Positions 1 through 8,247 are shown, numbered from the stretch's first letter. The stretch is 16,508 nucleotides of DNA from DAINBT01 sp036732785 (GCA_964537505.1 CAZICK010000087.1:1-16508), one strand, 5' to 3'. A program made the numbers and translations. The notes: a model not told the origin generated them from the sequence alone.

Positions 1-10
1 ACAGCAGTTC

Positions 11-316
11 TTAGCCTCGTGTTCTGTACAGATTCTTATGAGGAACCGTTTTTTTAGGCATGGGAAGGCTTGGAATTGTCTTTTGTGATTGAGATAATGG
101 GATGGTGGAGACAAGGCCACCACCCCCACGACAATTCGTCGCCTTCAACTGGTTATCCCTGGCAGGTTGTACCTGGACAGAGCCTACTTCCGTTTGGCCA
201 GCCGATACTATTCTTGTCGATGGTTCAATTACTGAGATAGGCACCTTTTCCACCAGGTGTTGGCGTAAAATCTGAACTTTCTGTTGGGCCGAGAATTTTC
301 TACGATTGGCCTTCAT
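11..316 (-). pseudogene. Transposase OrfA-like fragment (IS3-type HTH N-terminus), degenerate
   Basis: The first ~30 residues after the ATG at 316 (MKANRRKFSAQQKVQILRQH, then LVEKVPIS) look like the helix-turn-helix start of IS3-type OrfA transposase proteins, which bind the insertion-sequence ends. A clear ribosome site (AAAGGAG) lies 6 nt upstream, so 316 is preferred to the in-frame ATG at 340. After residue ~30 the family pattern is lost: the rest is low-complexity and Gly/Pro/Thr-rich with no recognition helix. No OrfB with a DDE core and no terminal inverted repeats are visible, although the left window edge could hide some of it. I read it as a truncated relic rather than a working gene. 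The N-terminal match is from memory of the family and is modest. Confidence 0.45.
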
Positions 317-358
317 TAGACATCTCCTTTGGCAAATCATAAAGATTGACGCAAGCGT

Positions 359-600
359 CTAAATTGCAACCATATCACTCTGGCGTCGATGCCGCTTTTT
401 CCCCGGCCAAACGCCGCCGATGGTCAGGGTGCGTAACATTTTGTAAACAAAGTGGTTATAGCAGTCAATGTTTGCCCGGCGTTTGTAGTTTTTTTGACCG
501 TGCAAAAAAGTAAGATTTTGATAGCATAGGGCCTGTGGATGCTGTTTAAGCCATTTTTGTTGTTCTGATTTGGACAATGCAATTACGGAGATACTGAAAG
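359..600 (-). pseudogene. Decayed reverse-strand reading frame containing the 77-bp repeat
   Basis: The reverse strand is open here and would encode a basic segment with the phrase WLKQHPQALCYQNLTFLHG. The same phrase with a few changes (WLKQHPQALYYENPTFLHG) is encoded by the second repeat copy at 3020-3096. Several of the differences between the copies are silent, which hints that both descend from a coding ancestor. I do not recognise the protein family. There is no convincing start: the open frame runs back into the start of the fucosidase gene on the other strand. It may be a mobile-element gene remnant or simply a non-coding repeat that happens to be open. Confidence 0.25.
498..574 (+). 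repeat. 77-bp direct repeat, copy 1 (upstream of fucosidase gene)
   Basis: This stretch matches 3020-3096 base for base without gaps and with about 10 mismatches in 77 by hand count. The two copies lie in the same orientation and bracket the fucosidase gene. The block opens with CCGTGCAAAAAAGT, has GCTGTTTAAGCCA in the middle and ends with GATTTGGA. Confidence 0.85.
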
Positions 601-611
601 GTAACCAGGCT

Positions 612-2993
612 ATGAACAGAGGTGCTTTATTGAAATGTGTGTGTGTGTCGATAAGCGTGATCTCCCTGATAATACCGGCCATCGGTGCGGACGCGTCAGG
701 GAATAGGCAGAACCCGTTGGGGGAAAAGGATGTCCAGATCGAAGCATCTGGGGAATTAAGTCTTTGGTATGATCAACCGGCAAAATCATGGATGACAGAA
801 GCCTTACCCATTGGCAATGGTCCGCTGGGCGCGATGCTCTTCGGCGGTACGGATATCGAGAGGGTTCAATTCAACGAGATTAGTCTTTGGAGCGGAGATC
901 GTCTGGACCCTGCGCAAGACACGGGCGAAGATAATTTGGGAGCGTATCAGGCGTTTGGTGATATCCTCATCTATTTCGGTCACGACCTGGCTAAGGTGAC
1001 CGATTACCGACGTGAACTTGATATCGATCGGGCGGTTCATCGTGTGGTTTATGAATACAATGGGGTGCGTTATCACCGGATCACATACGCCAGTAATCCC
1101 GCCGGAGTTATTGTCATGCATATAACCGCGGACAAACCCGCCGCTTATTCGGGGCGTATCTGGCTCACAGATATGCACGGTGCTGAGATCACCGCTGCAG
1201 AGAATAGGCTTCGTTCGGTGGGCAGGCTGGAAAATGGTTTCGAATACGAAGCCCAGTTGCGAGTGTTGAATCAAGGGGGAGAGGTGGAGGTTAAGCATGG
1301 CGATGCGGCGCCGTCTGGGTCGGATTGCGCCCCCGAGAATCCATGGAAGATAGCGTTGCCATCAGCCAGTCTGAGCTTCCACAATTGCGATAGTGTGACC
1401 TTAATTCTCGGTGCGGGCACGAACTTTGTGCAGGATCACACGCAACAGTGGCTAGGCGAGCATCCTCACGGGGCTGTAACAGAACGGATCGATTCTGCTG
1501 CCAGACACGGCGTGAAGACTCTTCTGACGGAACATGTGAGGAATTACCAGTCGCTTTTCCGCCGTTTTTCTCTCAATTTGGGGACCACCGCTCCAGAGTT
1601 GCTTGCCAAGAACACGCGGGAACGCCTGGAGAACTATACCAAGAACCATGCAGTAGATCCAGAACTTGAGGCCCTGTTCTGCCAGTTTGGCCGGTATCTC
1701 CTTATCAGTTGTTCTCGTGGCGGTTCTTTGCCCGCCAATCTTCAGGGCGTCTGGAACGAGAGCAACCAACCTGCCTGGGCCTGTGACTATCACTCGAACA
1801 TCAACCTTGAGATGAACTATTGGCCCGCTGAGTCCGCCAACCTCGCGGAATGTCACGTTCCGTTAATTGATTACGTTCAAAGCATTCGCGAAGTCAGTGC
1901 TATAAACACACGGAAGCATTATGGCAACGTTCGTGGCTGGACAGTCCAGACGATGAACAACGCCTGCGGCATTTCATTCTGGAAGTGGAATCCACCCGGC
2001 AGCGCCTGGTATGCGCAGCACTTATGGGAACATTTTGCTTTTGGTTGTGATAAGGAATACCTCCGCAGGACTGCCTATCCCGTACTCAAAGAAGTCTGCC
2101 AGTTCTGGGAGGACCACCTGAAACGACGGCCCGACGGCACGCTTGTCACACCGGATGGCTGGTCACCGGAGCACGGACCCGAAGAAGAGGGCGTTACTTA
2201 CGATCAGGAGATCGTTTACGATCTGTTCACCAACACCATCGAGGCGGCTGAGGCGCTGGGTGACGATCAGGAATTCCGAGATCATATCATTGCTCTGCGG
2301 GACAGTCTCTTAAAACCAAAGATTGGGCGCTGGGGACAGTTGCAGGAGTGGGAACCTGACCGTGACGATCCAAAGGATAACCATCGCCATATCTCACACC
2401 TATTCGCCCTGTATCCCGGCCGCCAGATTACCGTGGCGACCACACCGACACTGGCCGAGACGGCCCGCGTTTCTTTGGATGCTCGCGGGGATGAAAGCAC
2501 CGGATGGAGTCGTGCCTGGAAGATTAATTTCTGGGCCAGACTTGGGGACGGCGATCGAGCTTATAAACTGCTGCGGAGCCTGTTGACCCTTGTCAGCGAG
2601 ACGGAGACAATCTACGGCCAGCGTGGTGGAGGAGTCTATTCGAACATGTTCGATTCACATCCCCCCTTCCAGATAGACGGTAACTTCGGTGCGACAGCCG
2701 GTTACTGCGAAATGCTGGTGCAAAGTCACGCGGGCCAAATCCATTTGTTGCCTGCGCTGCCCTTAGCCTGGTCCACAGGCGCTGTCACAGGGCTATGCGC
2801 ACGCGGTGGATTCGAAGTGGACGTAACCTGGAAGGACGGTCGATTGACCATGGCTGTGATTCGTTCCAAGTCCGGTCAACCGTGCCGGGTCATGTACGGG
2901 CACAATACCTGGGAATCGAACACCGAGGTCGGGGCAACATACCGCTTGGATCATAACCTGAATTACAAAGGCGATGCTGCAGTGAAAGAATAG
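612..2993 (+). CDS. Secreted glycoside hydrolase family 95 (alpha-L-fucosidase-type)
   Basis: Family GH95 enzymes remove terminal alpha-linked L-fucose (some act on L-galactose) from glycans by an inverting mechanism. The 793-residue product has the usual order: a signal peptide (about residues 1-27, MNRGALLKC then a hydrophobic run ending AIGADA), an N-terminal beta domain opening LWYDQPAKSWMTEALPIGNG, and an (alpha/alpha)6 catalytic barrel. The residues expected for catalysis by analogy with the bifidobacterial enzyme AfcA are present: Asn396 and Asn398 in SNINLEMNYW, Glu520 in WSPEHGP and Asp689 in QIDGNFG. The ATG at 612 is chosen over the in-frame ATG at 570 because only the former begins directly with a signal peptide; AAAGG lies about 10 nt upstream. 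No lipobox is present, so it should be periplasmic or exported. It stands alone, with no sulfatase, transporter or regulator beside it, and is bracketed by a 77-bp direct repeat. Substrate linkage cannot be read from sequence. Confidence 0.93.
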   Translation: MNRGALLKCVCVSISVISLIIPAIGADASGNRQNPLGEKDVQIEASGELSLWYDQPAKSWMTEALPIGNGPLGAMLFGGTDIERVQFNEISLWSGDRLDPAQDTGEDNLGAYQAFGDILIYFGHDLAKVTDYRRELDIDRAVHRVVYEYNGVRYHRITYASNPAGVIVMHITADKPAAYSGRIWLTDMHGAEITAAENRLRSVGRLENGFEYEAQLRVLNQGGEVEVKHGDAAPSGSDCAPENPWKIALPSASLSFHNCDSVTLILGAGTNFVQDHTQQWLGEHPHGAVTERIDSAARHGVKTLLTEHVRNYQSLFRRFSLNLGTTAPELLAKNTRERLENYTKNHAVDPELEALFCQFGRYLLISCSRGGSLPANLQGVWNESNQPAWACDYHSNINLEMNYWPAESANLAECHVPLIDYVQSIREVSAINTRKHYGNVRGWTVQTMNNACGISFWKWNPPGSAWYAQHLWEHFAFGCDKEYLRRTAYPVLKEVCQFWEDHLKRRPDGTLVTPDGWSPEHGPEEEGVTYDQEIVYDLFTNTIEAAEALGDDQEFRDHIIALRDSLLKPKIGRWGQLQEWEPDRDDPKDNHRHISHLFALYPGRQITVATTPTLAETARVSLDARGDESTGWSRAWKINFWARLGDGDRAYKLLRSLLTLVSETETIYGQRGGGVYSNMFDSHPPFQIDGNFGATAGYCEMLVQSHAGQIHLLPALPLAWSTGAVTGLCARGGFEVDVTWKDGRLTMAVIRSKSGQPCRVMYGHNTWESNTEVGATYRLDHNLNYKGDAAVKE

Positions 2994-3001
2994 TCTCAAC
3001 C

Positions 3002-3022
3002 CGGATTTCCCAGGTAAATCCG
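3002..3022 (+). terminator. Small hairpin after fucosidase gene
   Basis: A perfect 7-bp inverted repeat (CGGATTT, 7-nt loop, AAATCCG) starts 8 nt after the fucosidase stop codon. No T-run follows on either strand, so a rho-independent terminator is uncertain. It overlaps the first bases of the second 77-bp repeat. Confidence 0.25.
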
Positions 3023-3096
3023 TGCAAAAAAGTGGGATTTTCATAGTATAGAGCCTGTGGGTGCTGTTTAAGCCAGTTTTGCCGTTGTGATTTGGA
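3020..3096 (+). repeat. 77-bp direct repeat, copy 2 (downstream of fucosidase gene)
   Basis: Second copy of the block at 498-574, same orientation, ungapped, about 87% identical by hand count. On the reverse strand it is open and encodes WLKQHPQALYYENPTFLHG, but this frame diverges from copy 1 immediately beyond the repeat, so no intact gene remains here. Confidence 0.85.
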
Positions 3097-3191
3097 GAAC
3101 CCAATGAGTATAACCAGTCTATTGGTTTCTGTCAAGCGATTGTCGAATTTGTAGGATATCTGAGATTTTGGCAGATCATCGGGAGTTTTTA

Positions 3192-3220
3192 TGGATGTGG
3201 GCGTGGAATTAGGTTATACT
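3192..3220 (+). promoter_or_regulatory. Possible sigma70-type promoter of glnN
   Basis: TATACT at 3215-3220 matches the -10 consensus at 5 of 6 bases. The hexamer 17 nt upstream (TGGATG) is a poor -35. It is the best candidate between the repeat and glnN and would give a leader of roughly 80 nt. Confidence 0.3.
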
Positions 3221-3227
3221 TCGTTTG

Positions 3228-3258
3228 CTTTGAGTCAAGGCTGGCGCCAACGTCAAAG
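3228..3258 (+). promoter_or_regulatory. Inverted repeat in glnN leader
   Basis: CTTTGA and TCAAAG form a 6-bp inverted repeat around a 19-nt interval, and that interval contains the palindrome TGGCGCCA (3242-3249). It lies just downstream of the candidate -10 box, where an operator or leader hairpin would act on transcription of glnN. No known regulator site is recognised; this is a positional inference. Confidence 0.25.
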
Positions 3259-3294
3259 CTTACTTTTTTAAGATTTTTTCCTTTGTGGTTAAAT

Positions 3295-3299
3295 AGGAG
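3295..3299 (+). promoter_or_regulatory. Ribosome binding site that decides the glnN start
   Basis: AGGAG directly abuts the ATG at 3300, leaving no spacer, but lies 9 nt before the in-frame ATG at 3309. The second ATG is therefore the likelier start. Confidence 0.6.
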
Positions 3300-3308
3300 A
3301 TGGCTGAT

Positions 3309-5420
3309 ATGTCTGAATCCTGCGACCCGGTAGCGGCAATGTTTGGTTCAAATGTGTTCAATGAGAAGGCCATGCGTGAGCGGCTTCCCAAGAATGTTTT
3401 CGAATCGCTCAGGCAGATTATCGCCGGTAATCAACCGTTGGACCCGGCTATGGCCGATATCATTGCCAATGCAATAAAAGATTGGGCCATTGAAAAGGGG
3501 GCTACGCACTATTGTCACTGGTTCCAGCCGATGACCGGCCGGACCGCTGAGAAACATGATGCCTTTATCTCTCCGACCTCGGAGGGCGGGATTGTCATGG
3601 AGTTCAGCGGTAAGGAGCTGATCCAGGGAGAACCTGACGCGTCCTCGTTTCCATCCGGCGGTCTTCGGGTAACCTTCGAGGCCCGGGGCTATACCGCCTG
3701 GGACTGCACTTCGCCGGTGTTCGTCAAAGAAAACGGCAAAAATATTACGCTTTATATACCCAGTGCGTTCTGTTCCTATACCGGCGCGGCACTGGATAAG
3801 AAGACACCGTTGCTGCGTTCGATGGACGCTCTGAGCAGGCAGGCGTTGCGTGTTCTGCGTAAACTTGGCAATACTATTTCTCGTCGCGTTACCCCCACCC
3901 TGGGCGCCGAACAGGAGTACTTTCTGATCGAGCGTTCTTCCTGTCGGAACCGCCTTGATTTGCTTTTGACGGGTCGGACTCTTTTTGGCGCGGCACCTCC
4001 TCGCGGCCAGGAGATGGACGATCACTATTTTGGTACGATGCACGAACGTGTGGCCTCGTTTATGAACGAGGTAAACAAGGAGCTGTGGAAGCTGGGCGTT
4101 TCCGCCAAGACGCAGCATAACGAGGTTGCGCCAGGTCAATATGAGATTGCGCCGGTTTTCGCAACGGTTAACGTTGCCGCCGACCATAACCAGTTGACCA
4201 TGGAGACGCTGGATAAGGTTGCTCTGCGAAATGGTTTTGTCTGCCTGTTGCACGAGAAGCCCTTTGCCGGCGTTAACGGTTCCGGCAAGCACGTTAACTG
4301 GAGCATGGTCACCGACGACGGTATAAACCTGCTCGATCCCGGCAAAACGCCGCATGATAACATGGTTTTTATGATTATGCTTTGCGCTATTGTTCGGGCG
4401 GTGGACAAGTACTCCAAGCTGCTGCGTGCCAGCGTAGCCAACGCCGGTAATGAGCACCGCCTTGGCGCCCACGAGGCGCCGCCGGCCATAATTTCGATAT
4501 TTTTGGGCGAGCAACTGACCGACATTTTCGATCAGCTTGCCGAGGGTCCGGCCAGGTCGTCCAAGCCCAGCGGTGAACTCAAGTTTGGAGTTTCAACCAT
4601 GCAGTCTCTTCCGAAAGACTGCACGGATCGTAACCGTACCTCTCCGTTTGCCTTTACCGGCAATCGGTTCGAGTTTCGTATGGTCGGTTCTTCACAGTCA
4701 ACCTCCGGTCCTAATTTTGTGCTCAATACCATTGTCGCGGACGCCCTGGCTGAGATCGCCGACGAACTGGAAAAAGACGGCGATCTCGAAGCGACAGTTC
4801 AGAAGATTCTCCAGAGAATCGCCAAGGAGCACCGGCACATAGTATTCAATGGTGACAACTACTCCGGGCAATGGGTCGAGGAGGCCCAAAAACGCGGTTT
4901 GCCGAACATAGGCTCAACCGTCGAAGCCCTTGATTCAGCTATGGAAGAACAAAACGTACAGCTCTTCGAGAGGCACGAAGTTCTAAGCAGAACCGAGTTG
5001 CAGGCGCGAATCGATATTCTCCTCGAAGCTTACAGTATGTCTATCAATATCGAGGCTTGCACCATGCTGGATATTGCCAAACGTCAGATTCTTCCCGCGT
5101 CGGCGATTTATTCCGGCCGTTTGGGCGAGGTTGTTCGTGCTGTTGGTGATGCCGGCGGCGATGCTGGTGCGTTCCACAAAATGCTTGATGAGCTTTGCGA
5201 TCTTGTCAATTCACTGTACAGCGATGTTGGCGCTCTCGAAGAGGCAGTGGCCCAGGCCTGCACTATTAAGGGAAACGTTTCCAAACAAGCCGGCGCATAC
5301 CGCCAGGACGTTATCCCCGCCATGGAGGCGGTACGCCAGACGGCGGACAAACTGGAAATGGTGGTCGATGCCGATCTGTGGCCGCTGGCTACTTATGCAG
5401 AAATGCTGTTTCTCAGGTAA
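3309..5420 (+). CDS. glnN: Glutamine synthetase type III (GlnN)
   Basis: Catalyses ATP-dependent amidation of glutamate with ammonia in the cytoplasm, the main entry of ammonium into metabolism. The 703-residue length fits the type III family (about 700-730) and not type I or II (about 350-470). Visible signatures are HNEVAPGQYEIAPVF from residue ~270 (Glu/metal site), KPFAGVNGSGKHVNWS from ~317 (ATP and metal ligands), and NRTSPFAFTGNRFEFRM from ~442 (Arg/Glu substrate site), followed by the long helical C-terminal region typical of this class. The start at 3309 is preferred to 3300 on ribosome-site spacing. It appears to be a single-gene unit: repeat debris lies upstream, and the 176-bp palindromic element begins 7 nt after the stop and could end the transcript. 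No PII or ammonium-transporter gene is adjacent. A 388-codon open frame on the opposite strand is a shadow of its codon bias. Confidence 0.97.
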   Translation: MSESCDPVAAMFGSNVFNEKAMRERLPKNVFESLRQIIAGNQPLDPAMADIIANAIKDWAIEKGATHYCHWFQPMTGRTAEKHDAFISPTSEGGIVMEFSGKELIQGEPDASSFPSGGLRVTFEARGYTAWDCTSPVFVKENGKNITLYIPSAFCSYTGAALDKKTPLLRSMDALSRQALRVLRKLGNTISRRVTPTLGAEQEYFLIERSSCRNRLDLLLTGRTLFGAAPPRGQEMDDHYFGTMHERVASFMNEVNKELWKLGVSAKTQHNEVAPGQYEIAPVFATVNVAADHNQLTMETLDKVALRNGFVCLLHEKPFAGVNGSGKHVNWSMVTDDGINLLDPGKTPHDNMVFMIMLCAIVRAVDKYSKLLRASVANAGNEHRLGAHEAPPAIISIFLGEQLTDIFDQLAEGPARSSKPSGELKFGVSTMQSLPKDCTDRNRTSPFAFTGNRFEFRMVGSSQSTSGPNFVLNTIVADALAEIADELEKDGDLEATVQKILQRIAKEHRHIVFNGDNYSGQWVEEAQKRGLPNIGSTVEALDSAMEEQNVQLFERHEVLSRTELQARIDILLEAYSMSINIEACTMLDIAKRQILPASAIYSGRLGEVVRAVGDAGGDAGAFHKMLDELCDLVNSLYSDVGALEEAVAQACTIKGNVSKQAGAYRQDVIPAMEAVRQTADKLEMVVDADLWPLATYAEMLFLR

Positions 5421-5427
5421 AAGTAAA

Positions 5428-5603
5428 GGGAACCTCTAAAAATTCATTTTTACTACGAACGGCTGCAATTTCCGTCAGCATCGTTATCGGCCAAAAATCG
5501 TCCTCAACATAGTTTCAACTATGCCTGCGGCGATTTTTGACCTCTGCCTCGCTGACGAAAATTTCGCTCGTTCTCGTGACAAAAGCAATTTTTAGAGGCT
5601 CCC
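5428..5603. mobile_element. 176-bp palindromic MITE-like element
   Basis: The two ends are inverted copies: GGGAACCTCTAAAAATT at 5428-5444 and its complement at 5587-5603, with 16 of 17 matching. The complementarity continues inwards in nested form: GTCAGC/GCTGAC (5474-5479 and 5551-5556), CAAAAATCG/CGATTTTTG (5492-5500 and 5531-5539), and a terminal CATAGT-TTCA-ACTATG hairpin (5508-5523). A TAAA tetranucleotide flanks both ends (5424-5427 and 5604-5607), consistent with a 4-bp target duplication but short enough to be chance. It holds no ORF. A 34-bp match to the left end occurs at 10071-10104. It fills the glnN-pepD gap and its RNA could fold into a long hairpin that may end transcription. 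Confidence 0.75.
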
Positions 5604-5624
5604 TAAATTCATGGAGTAATTATT

Positions 5625-7079
5625 TTGGAACTAAGCAATGCAAAAGCTCAAACGGTTTGGTCGATTTTCAGTCACCTTTGTCGTATTCCCCGGCCGTCGA
5701 GGCAGGAAGAGCAGGTTTGTCAATGGCTTGGGCGGTTCGCCCGTGACAACAAGCTCGATTATCGTGAGGATGCGGCGGGCAATGTGGTCATGGAACTACC
5801 GGCTACCGAGGGCTATGAAGACTCTCCGTGCGTGATAATTCAAAACCATACGGATATGGTTTGCGAAAAAACTCCCGAATCTGACCATGACTTCAGTAAA
5901 GATGCGATCACGATGGTCGAGAAAGACGGCTGGGTTTACGCCGACAACACCACATTAGGAGCGGACAATGGCCTGGGGATTTCCATGGCTATGGCTCTTG
6001 TGCTGGAAAAAGGTCTGGCTCATCCCAGGCTGGAACTGCTTTTTACTGTCGATGAAGAGACCGGACTCAACGGCGTCAACTCTCTGGAAAGGGATTTTAT
6101 AACCGGCCGACGTCTGATCAACCTGGATACGGAACACGATGTTTTTATTGTGGGTTGTGCCGGCGGCGAACAAACTGACATTGAAATGGAACTGGAATGG
6201 CAGCGGGCGCCCGCTTCGTTTGGCTGTTATGTGCTGAAGGTTTCCGGTCTGGCGGGGGGCCATTCGGGTATCAGTATTCATGAACAGCGTGCTAACGCCA
6301 TTGCACTGCTTACCCGTGCCGTCTGTGCTCTCAAGGATAGGTTCGAACTCGGCATTGTCAGGATTCAGGGTGGCACGGCTCACAACGCCATTCCTCGTGA
6401 CGGGCAGGCGACGATCTGTTTCGATCCGTCCGATCTGGATCAGGCCCGTCAGACCCTTGACAAGTTGGTAGTTTTGCTGAGCAGGGAGTTTTCCGCTACC
6501 GATCTCGATATCAAGATCGAATTGGATGTGGCTGATGGTTGCCAGTGCGAGCAAATGTGGCTTAAGACTGTCAGCGAAAGAGTTGTCAATTTGCTGACCG
6601 CTGTGCCGCATGGAGTTTACAGGAATTCCCTGGAATTCGACTCGATGGTCGAGACCTCCAACAACCTTGCCGTGGTCGAGACTCTCAGCGATCAGAACAC
6701 CCTGCGAATAACCACATCGCAGCGTAGTTCGCTGGAATCGTCTCTGCAATCTCTGACCGGCAAGATCAACGCCTTGGCGCGTCTGGCCGGCGCCCGGGTA
6801 CAGAATTCCGGGAAATATCCCGCATGGGAACCACGGATGGACTCGCCCCTGCTGGGGCATTGCAGGAATATCTACGCTCAGCTCTATGGTGAAGAGCCGC
6901 GGGTGGAGAACATTCATGCCGGTCTGGAATGCAGTATTATCGGCAGCATGTTCGAAGATATGGATATGGTTTCGTTCGGCCCCACTATTGACAACGCACA
7001 CAGCCCTCGTGAACGGGTTAATATTCAGTCGGTGGATAAGGTATGGGGTTTTCTGCTCGAACTACTGCCTACGCTGTGA
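5625..7079 (+). CDS. pepD: Aminoacyl-histidine dipeptidase PepD (peptidase family M20)
   Basis: Cytosolic zinc dipeptidase that splits Xaa-His and other dipeptides, releasing amino acids. The 484-residue product has the family's full length (about 480-490). Zn ligands and catalytic residues of the M20 fold are all present: His75 and Asp77 in QNHTDMV, Asp114 in LGADNGLG, Glu144/Glu145 in VDEETGLNG, Asp168 in NLDTEHD, and His459 in NAHSPRERV. A lid/dimerisation domain is inserted at about residues 185-380. The start is TTG: GGAG at 5613-5616 lies 8 nt upstream of TTG at 5625, and the next residues (ELSNAKAQTVWSIFSHLCRI) match the family N-terminus. The first in-frame ATG would remove most of the metal-site domain. 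It follows the palindromic element, so it probably needs its own promoter there. It converges with the kinase gene, with only 12 bp between stop codons. Confidence 0.93.
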   Translation: MELSNAKAQTVWSIFSHLCRIPRPSRQEEQVCQWLGRFARDNKLDYREDAAGNVVMELPATEGYEDSPCVIIQNHTDMVCEKTPESDHDFSKDAITMVEKDGWVYADNTTLGADNGLGISMAMALVLEKGLAHPRLELLFTVDEETGLNGVNSLERDFITGRRLINLDTEHDVFIVGCAGGEQTDIEMELEWQRAPASFGCYVLKVSGLAGGHSGISIHEQRANAIALLTRAVCALKDRFELGIVRIQGGTAHNAIPRDGQATICFDPSDLDQARQTLDKLVVLLSREFSATDLDIKIELDVADGCQCEQMWLKTVSERVVNLLTAVPHGVYRNSLEFDSMVETSNNLAVVETLSDQNTLRITTSQRSSLESSLQSLTGKINALARLAGARVQNSGKYPAWEPRMDSPLLGHCRNIYAQLYGEEPRVENIHAGLECSIIGSMFEDMDMVSFGPTIDNAHSPRERVNIQSVDKVWGFLLELLPTL

Positions 7080-7091
7080 TGGATTTATCCG

Positions 7092-8198
7092 TTATTTTTT
7101 TTTGGGGGGAAGACGTATAGTGAAGGTTGTGCCGTGTGATGGCTGACTTTTTACGTTGATGGTTCCGCCAAGCTCTCCGACGATGCCGTGAACGACAGCC
7201 AGTCCCAGACCGTGGCTGGGATGGTCGCCTCCGGCGAAAGTTCCGCGAGTGGTGAAAAACGGCTCAAAAATGCGTGGCAAATTCTCTGGCGCGATACCGT
7301 GGCCCGTGTCACTTACGCACAGAACCAAATTATCATTGTCCGTATGTAAATCGATGGTGACCGTACCACCGTCCAGCAGAGCGTTCTGTGCATTGTCGAT
7401 GAGGTTGCCCAGCGCCTGGAGAAGCTGTGAGGTAGGAACCTCGTATATAGGCACCGCCTGGAGATGTAATTCCAGCGAGATGTTTTTCTCGGAAAGCGGT
7501 TTTTGCATCAGGTGGGCAAAGGTGAGGATCACCTCGGTCAGGTCTGACAGATCAAACTGGCGCATGTCTTTTTCGGCAAAGGTCAGCAGCGAAAAGGTGA
7601 TCTGACTGATGCGACCGGCTGCCTCGGCGGTCATTTGCAGGGCGCGATTGGCCGCCTCGCGATTGTTGCTGTGGAGGGCATAGTCAACATACGTGGCTAC
7701 GCCGGCAATAATATTATTGAAATGATGAGCCACTCCCGAAGCCAGCGTACCTAAAGATGCCATTTTTTCGGCCTGCACCAACTGTCTCTGCAGGCCTTTC
7801 CTTTTGGTAATGTCCCGCGCCCATGCGGCGGTCCCTATAAGTTGATCCTGATTGTCAAGTACGGGAACAATCTCCACCGACAACGTCATCGATTCGCCGT
7901 GTTCGTCACGATGATTGGCCTCAAACTCACTGACCTGTCGTTGGGTAAGCACTCGTTCGATGGCATTATTCAGGGTTTGACGTTGAGCTTCCGGTACAAT
8001 CAATTCAATGTGTCGGCCCAGCATTTGTGAGGATGTGGCATTGAAAAGCATTTCCGCGGCGCGGTTACAACTGACAATGATGCCCTGGCAGTCCGCACCG
8101 ACAACAGCAAAACTGGAGCAGTTACACAAATAACGATAGTATTCATGCTGAACATTGCCGTCCGGGCTGGGCGATTGTCTGTTGCCTTCTGTGCTCAA
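7092..8198 (-). CDS. Soluble PAS-domain sensor histidine kinase (NtrB-like)
   Basis: Autophosphorylating sensor kinase of a two-component system, 368 residues with no membrane segment, so a cytoplasmic signal is expected. A PAS sensor domain spans about residues 20-135, ending in the usual WARDITKRKGLQ linker. The dimerisation/phosphoacceptor helix carries AHHFNN with His158. The ATPase domain shows the N box (GNLIDNAQNAL from ~264), G1 (SDTGHGIAPENL from ~296), F box (FEPFFTT) and G2 (HGLGLAVVHG from ~329). The start is TTG at 8198; an AGGA lies about 10 nt upstream and there is no ATG before residue 50, inside the PAS domain. It begins 49 nt after the lipoprotein stop and is probably co-transcribed with it. 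No response regulator is in the window, so it is an orphan here. The C-terminal lysines come from a long A-run on this strand. Confidence 0.93.
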   Translation of the reverse strand: MSTEGNRQSPSPDGNVQHEYYRYLCNCSSFAVVGADCQGIIVSCNRAAEMLFNATSSQMLGRHIELIVPEAQRQTLNNAIERVLTQRQVSEFEANHRDEHGESMTLSVEIVPVLDNQDQLIGTAAWARDITKRKGLQRQLVQAEKMASLGTLASGVAHHFNNIIAGVATYVDYALHSNNREAANRALQMTAEAAGRISQITFSLLTFAEKDMRQFDLSDLTEVILTFAHLMQKPLSEKNISLELHLQAVPIYEVPTSQLLQALGNLIDNAQNALLDGGTVTIDLHTDNDNLVLCVSDTGHGIAPENLPRIFEPFFTTRGTFAGGDHPSHGLGLAVVHGIVGELGGTINVKSQPSHGTTFTIRLPPKKK

Positions 8199-8236
8199 AA
8201 ACCAAGTATCCTATTCAAGCTGCAATTTCAGGTTAT

Positions 8237-8247
8237 TTTTTAGAGGC
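8237..8247. repeat. Short match to the end of the palindromic element
   Basis: TTTTTAGAGGC is identical to the right-end core of the 5428-5603 element and sits between the lipoprotein and kinase genes, touching the lipoprotein stop codon. At 11 bases it could be chance; its junction position parallels the longer copy at 10071-10104. Confidence 0.3.

Noticed and set aside
498..3096. A composite transposon carrying the fucosidase gene
   Set aside because: The flanking repeats are only 77 bp and no transposase or terminal inverted repeat is associated with them, so the claim is limited to direct repeats.
3097..3299. A glutamine riboswitch or sigma54 promoter before glnN
   Set aside because: No GG/GC pair at 12-nt spacing and no glnA-riboswitch core was found; only a weak sigma70-like box and an inverted repeat are visible.
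3348..4514. 388-codon open frame on the reverse strand inside glnN
   Set aside because: No family likeness and no ribosome site; it mirrors the strongly biased codons of a certain gene on the other strand.
5955..7001. 348-codon open frame on the reverse strand inside pepD
   Set aside because: Antisense shadow of pepD with no recognisable domain.
7080..7103. T-run terminator between pepD and the kinase gene
   Set aside because: The T-run is the lysine codons at the kinase C-terminus, and only a 4-bp stem with a 2-nt loop precedes it.
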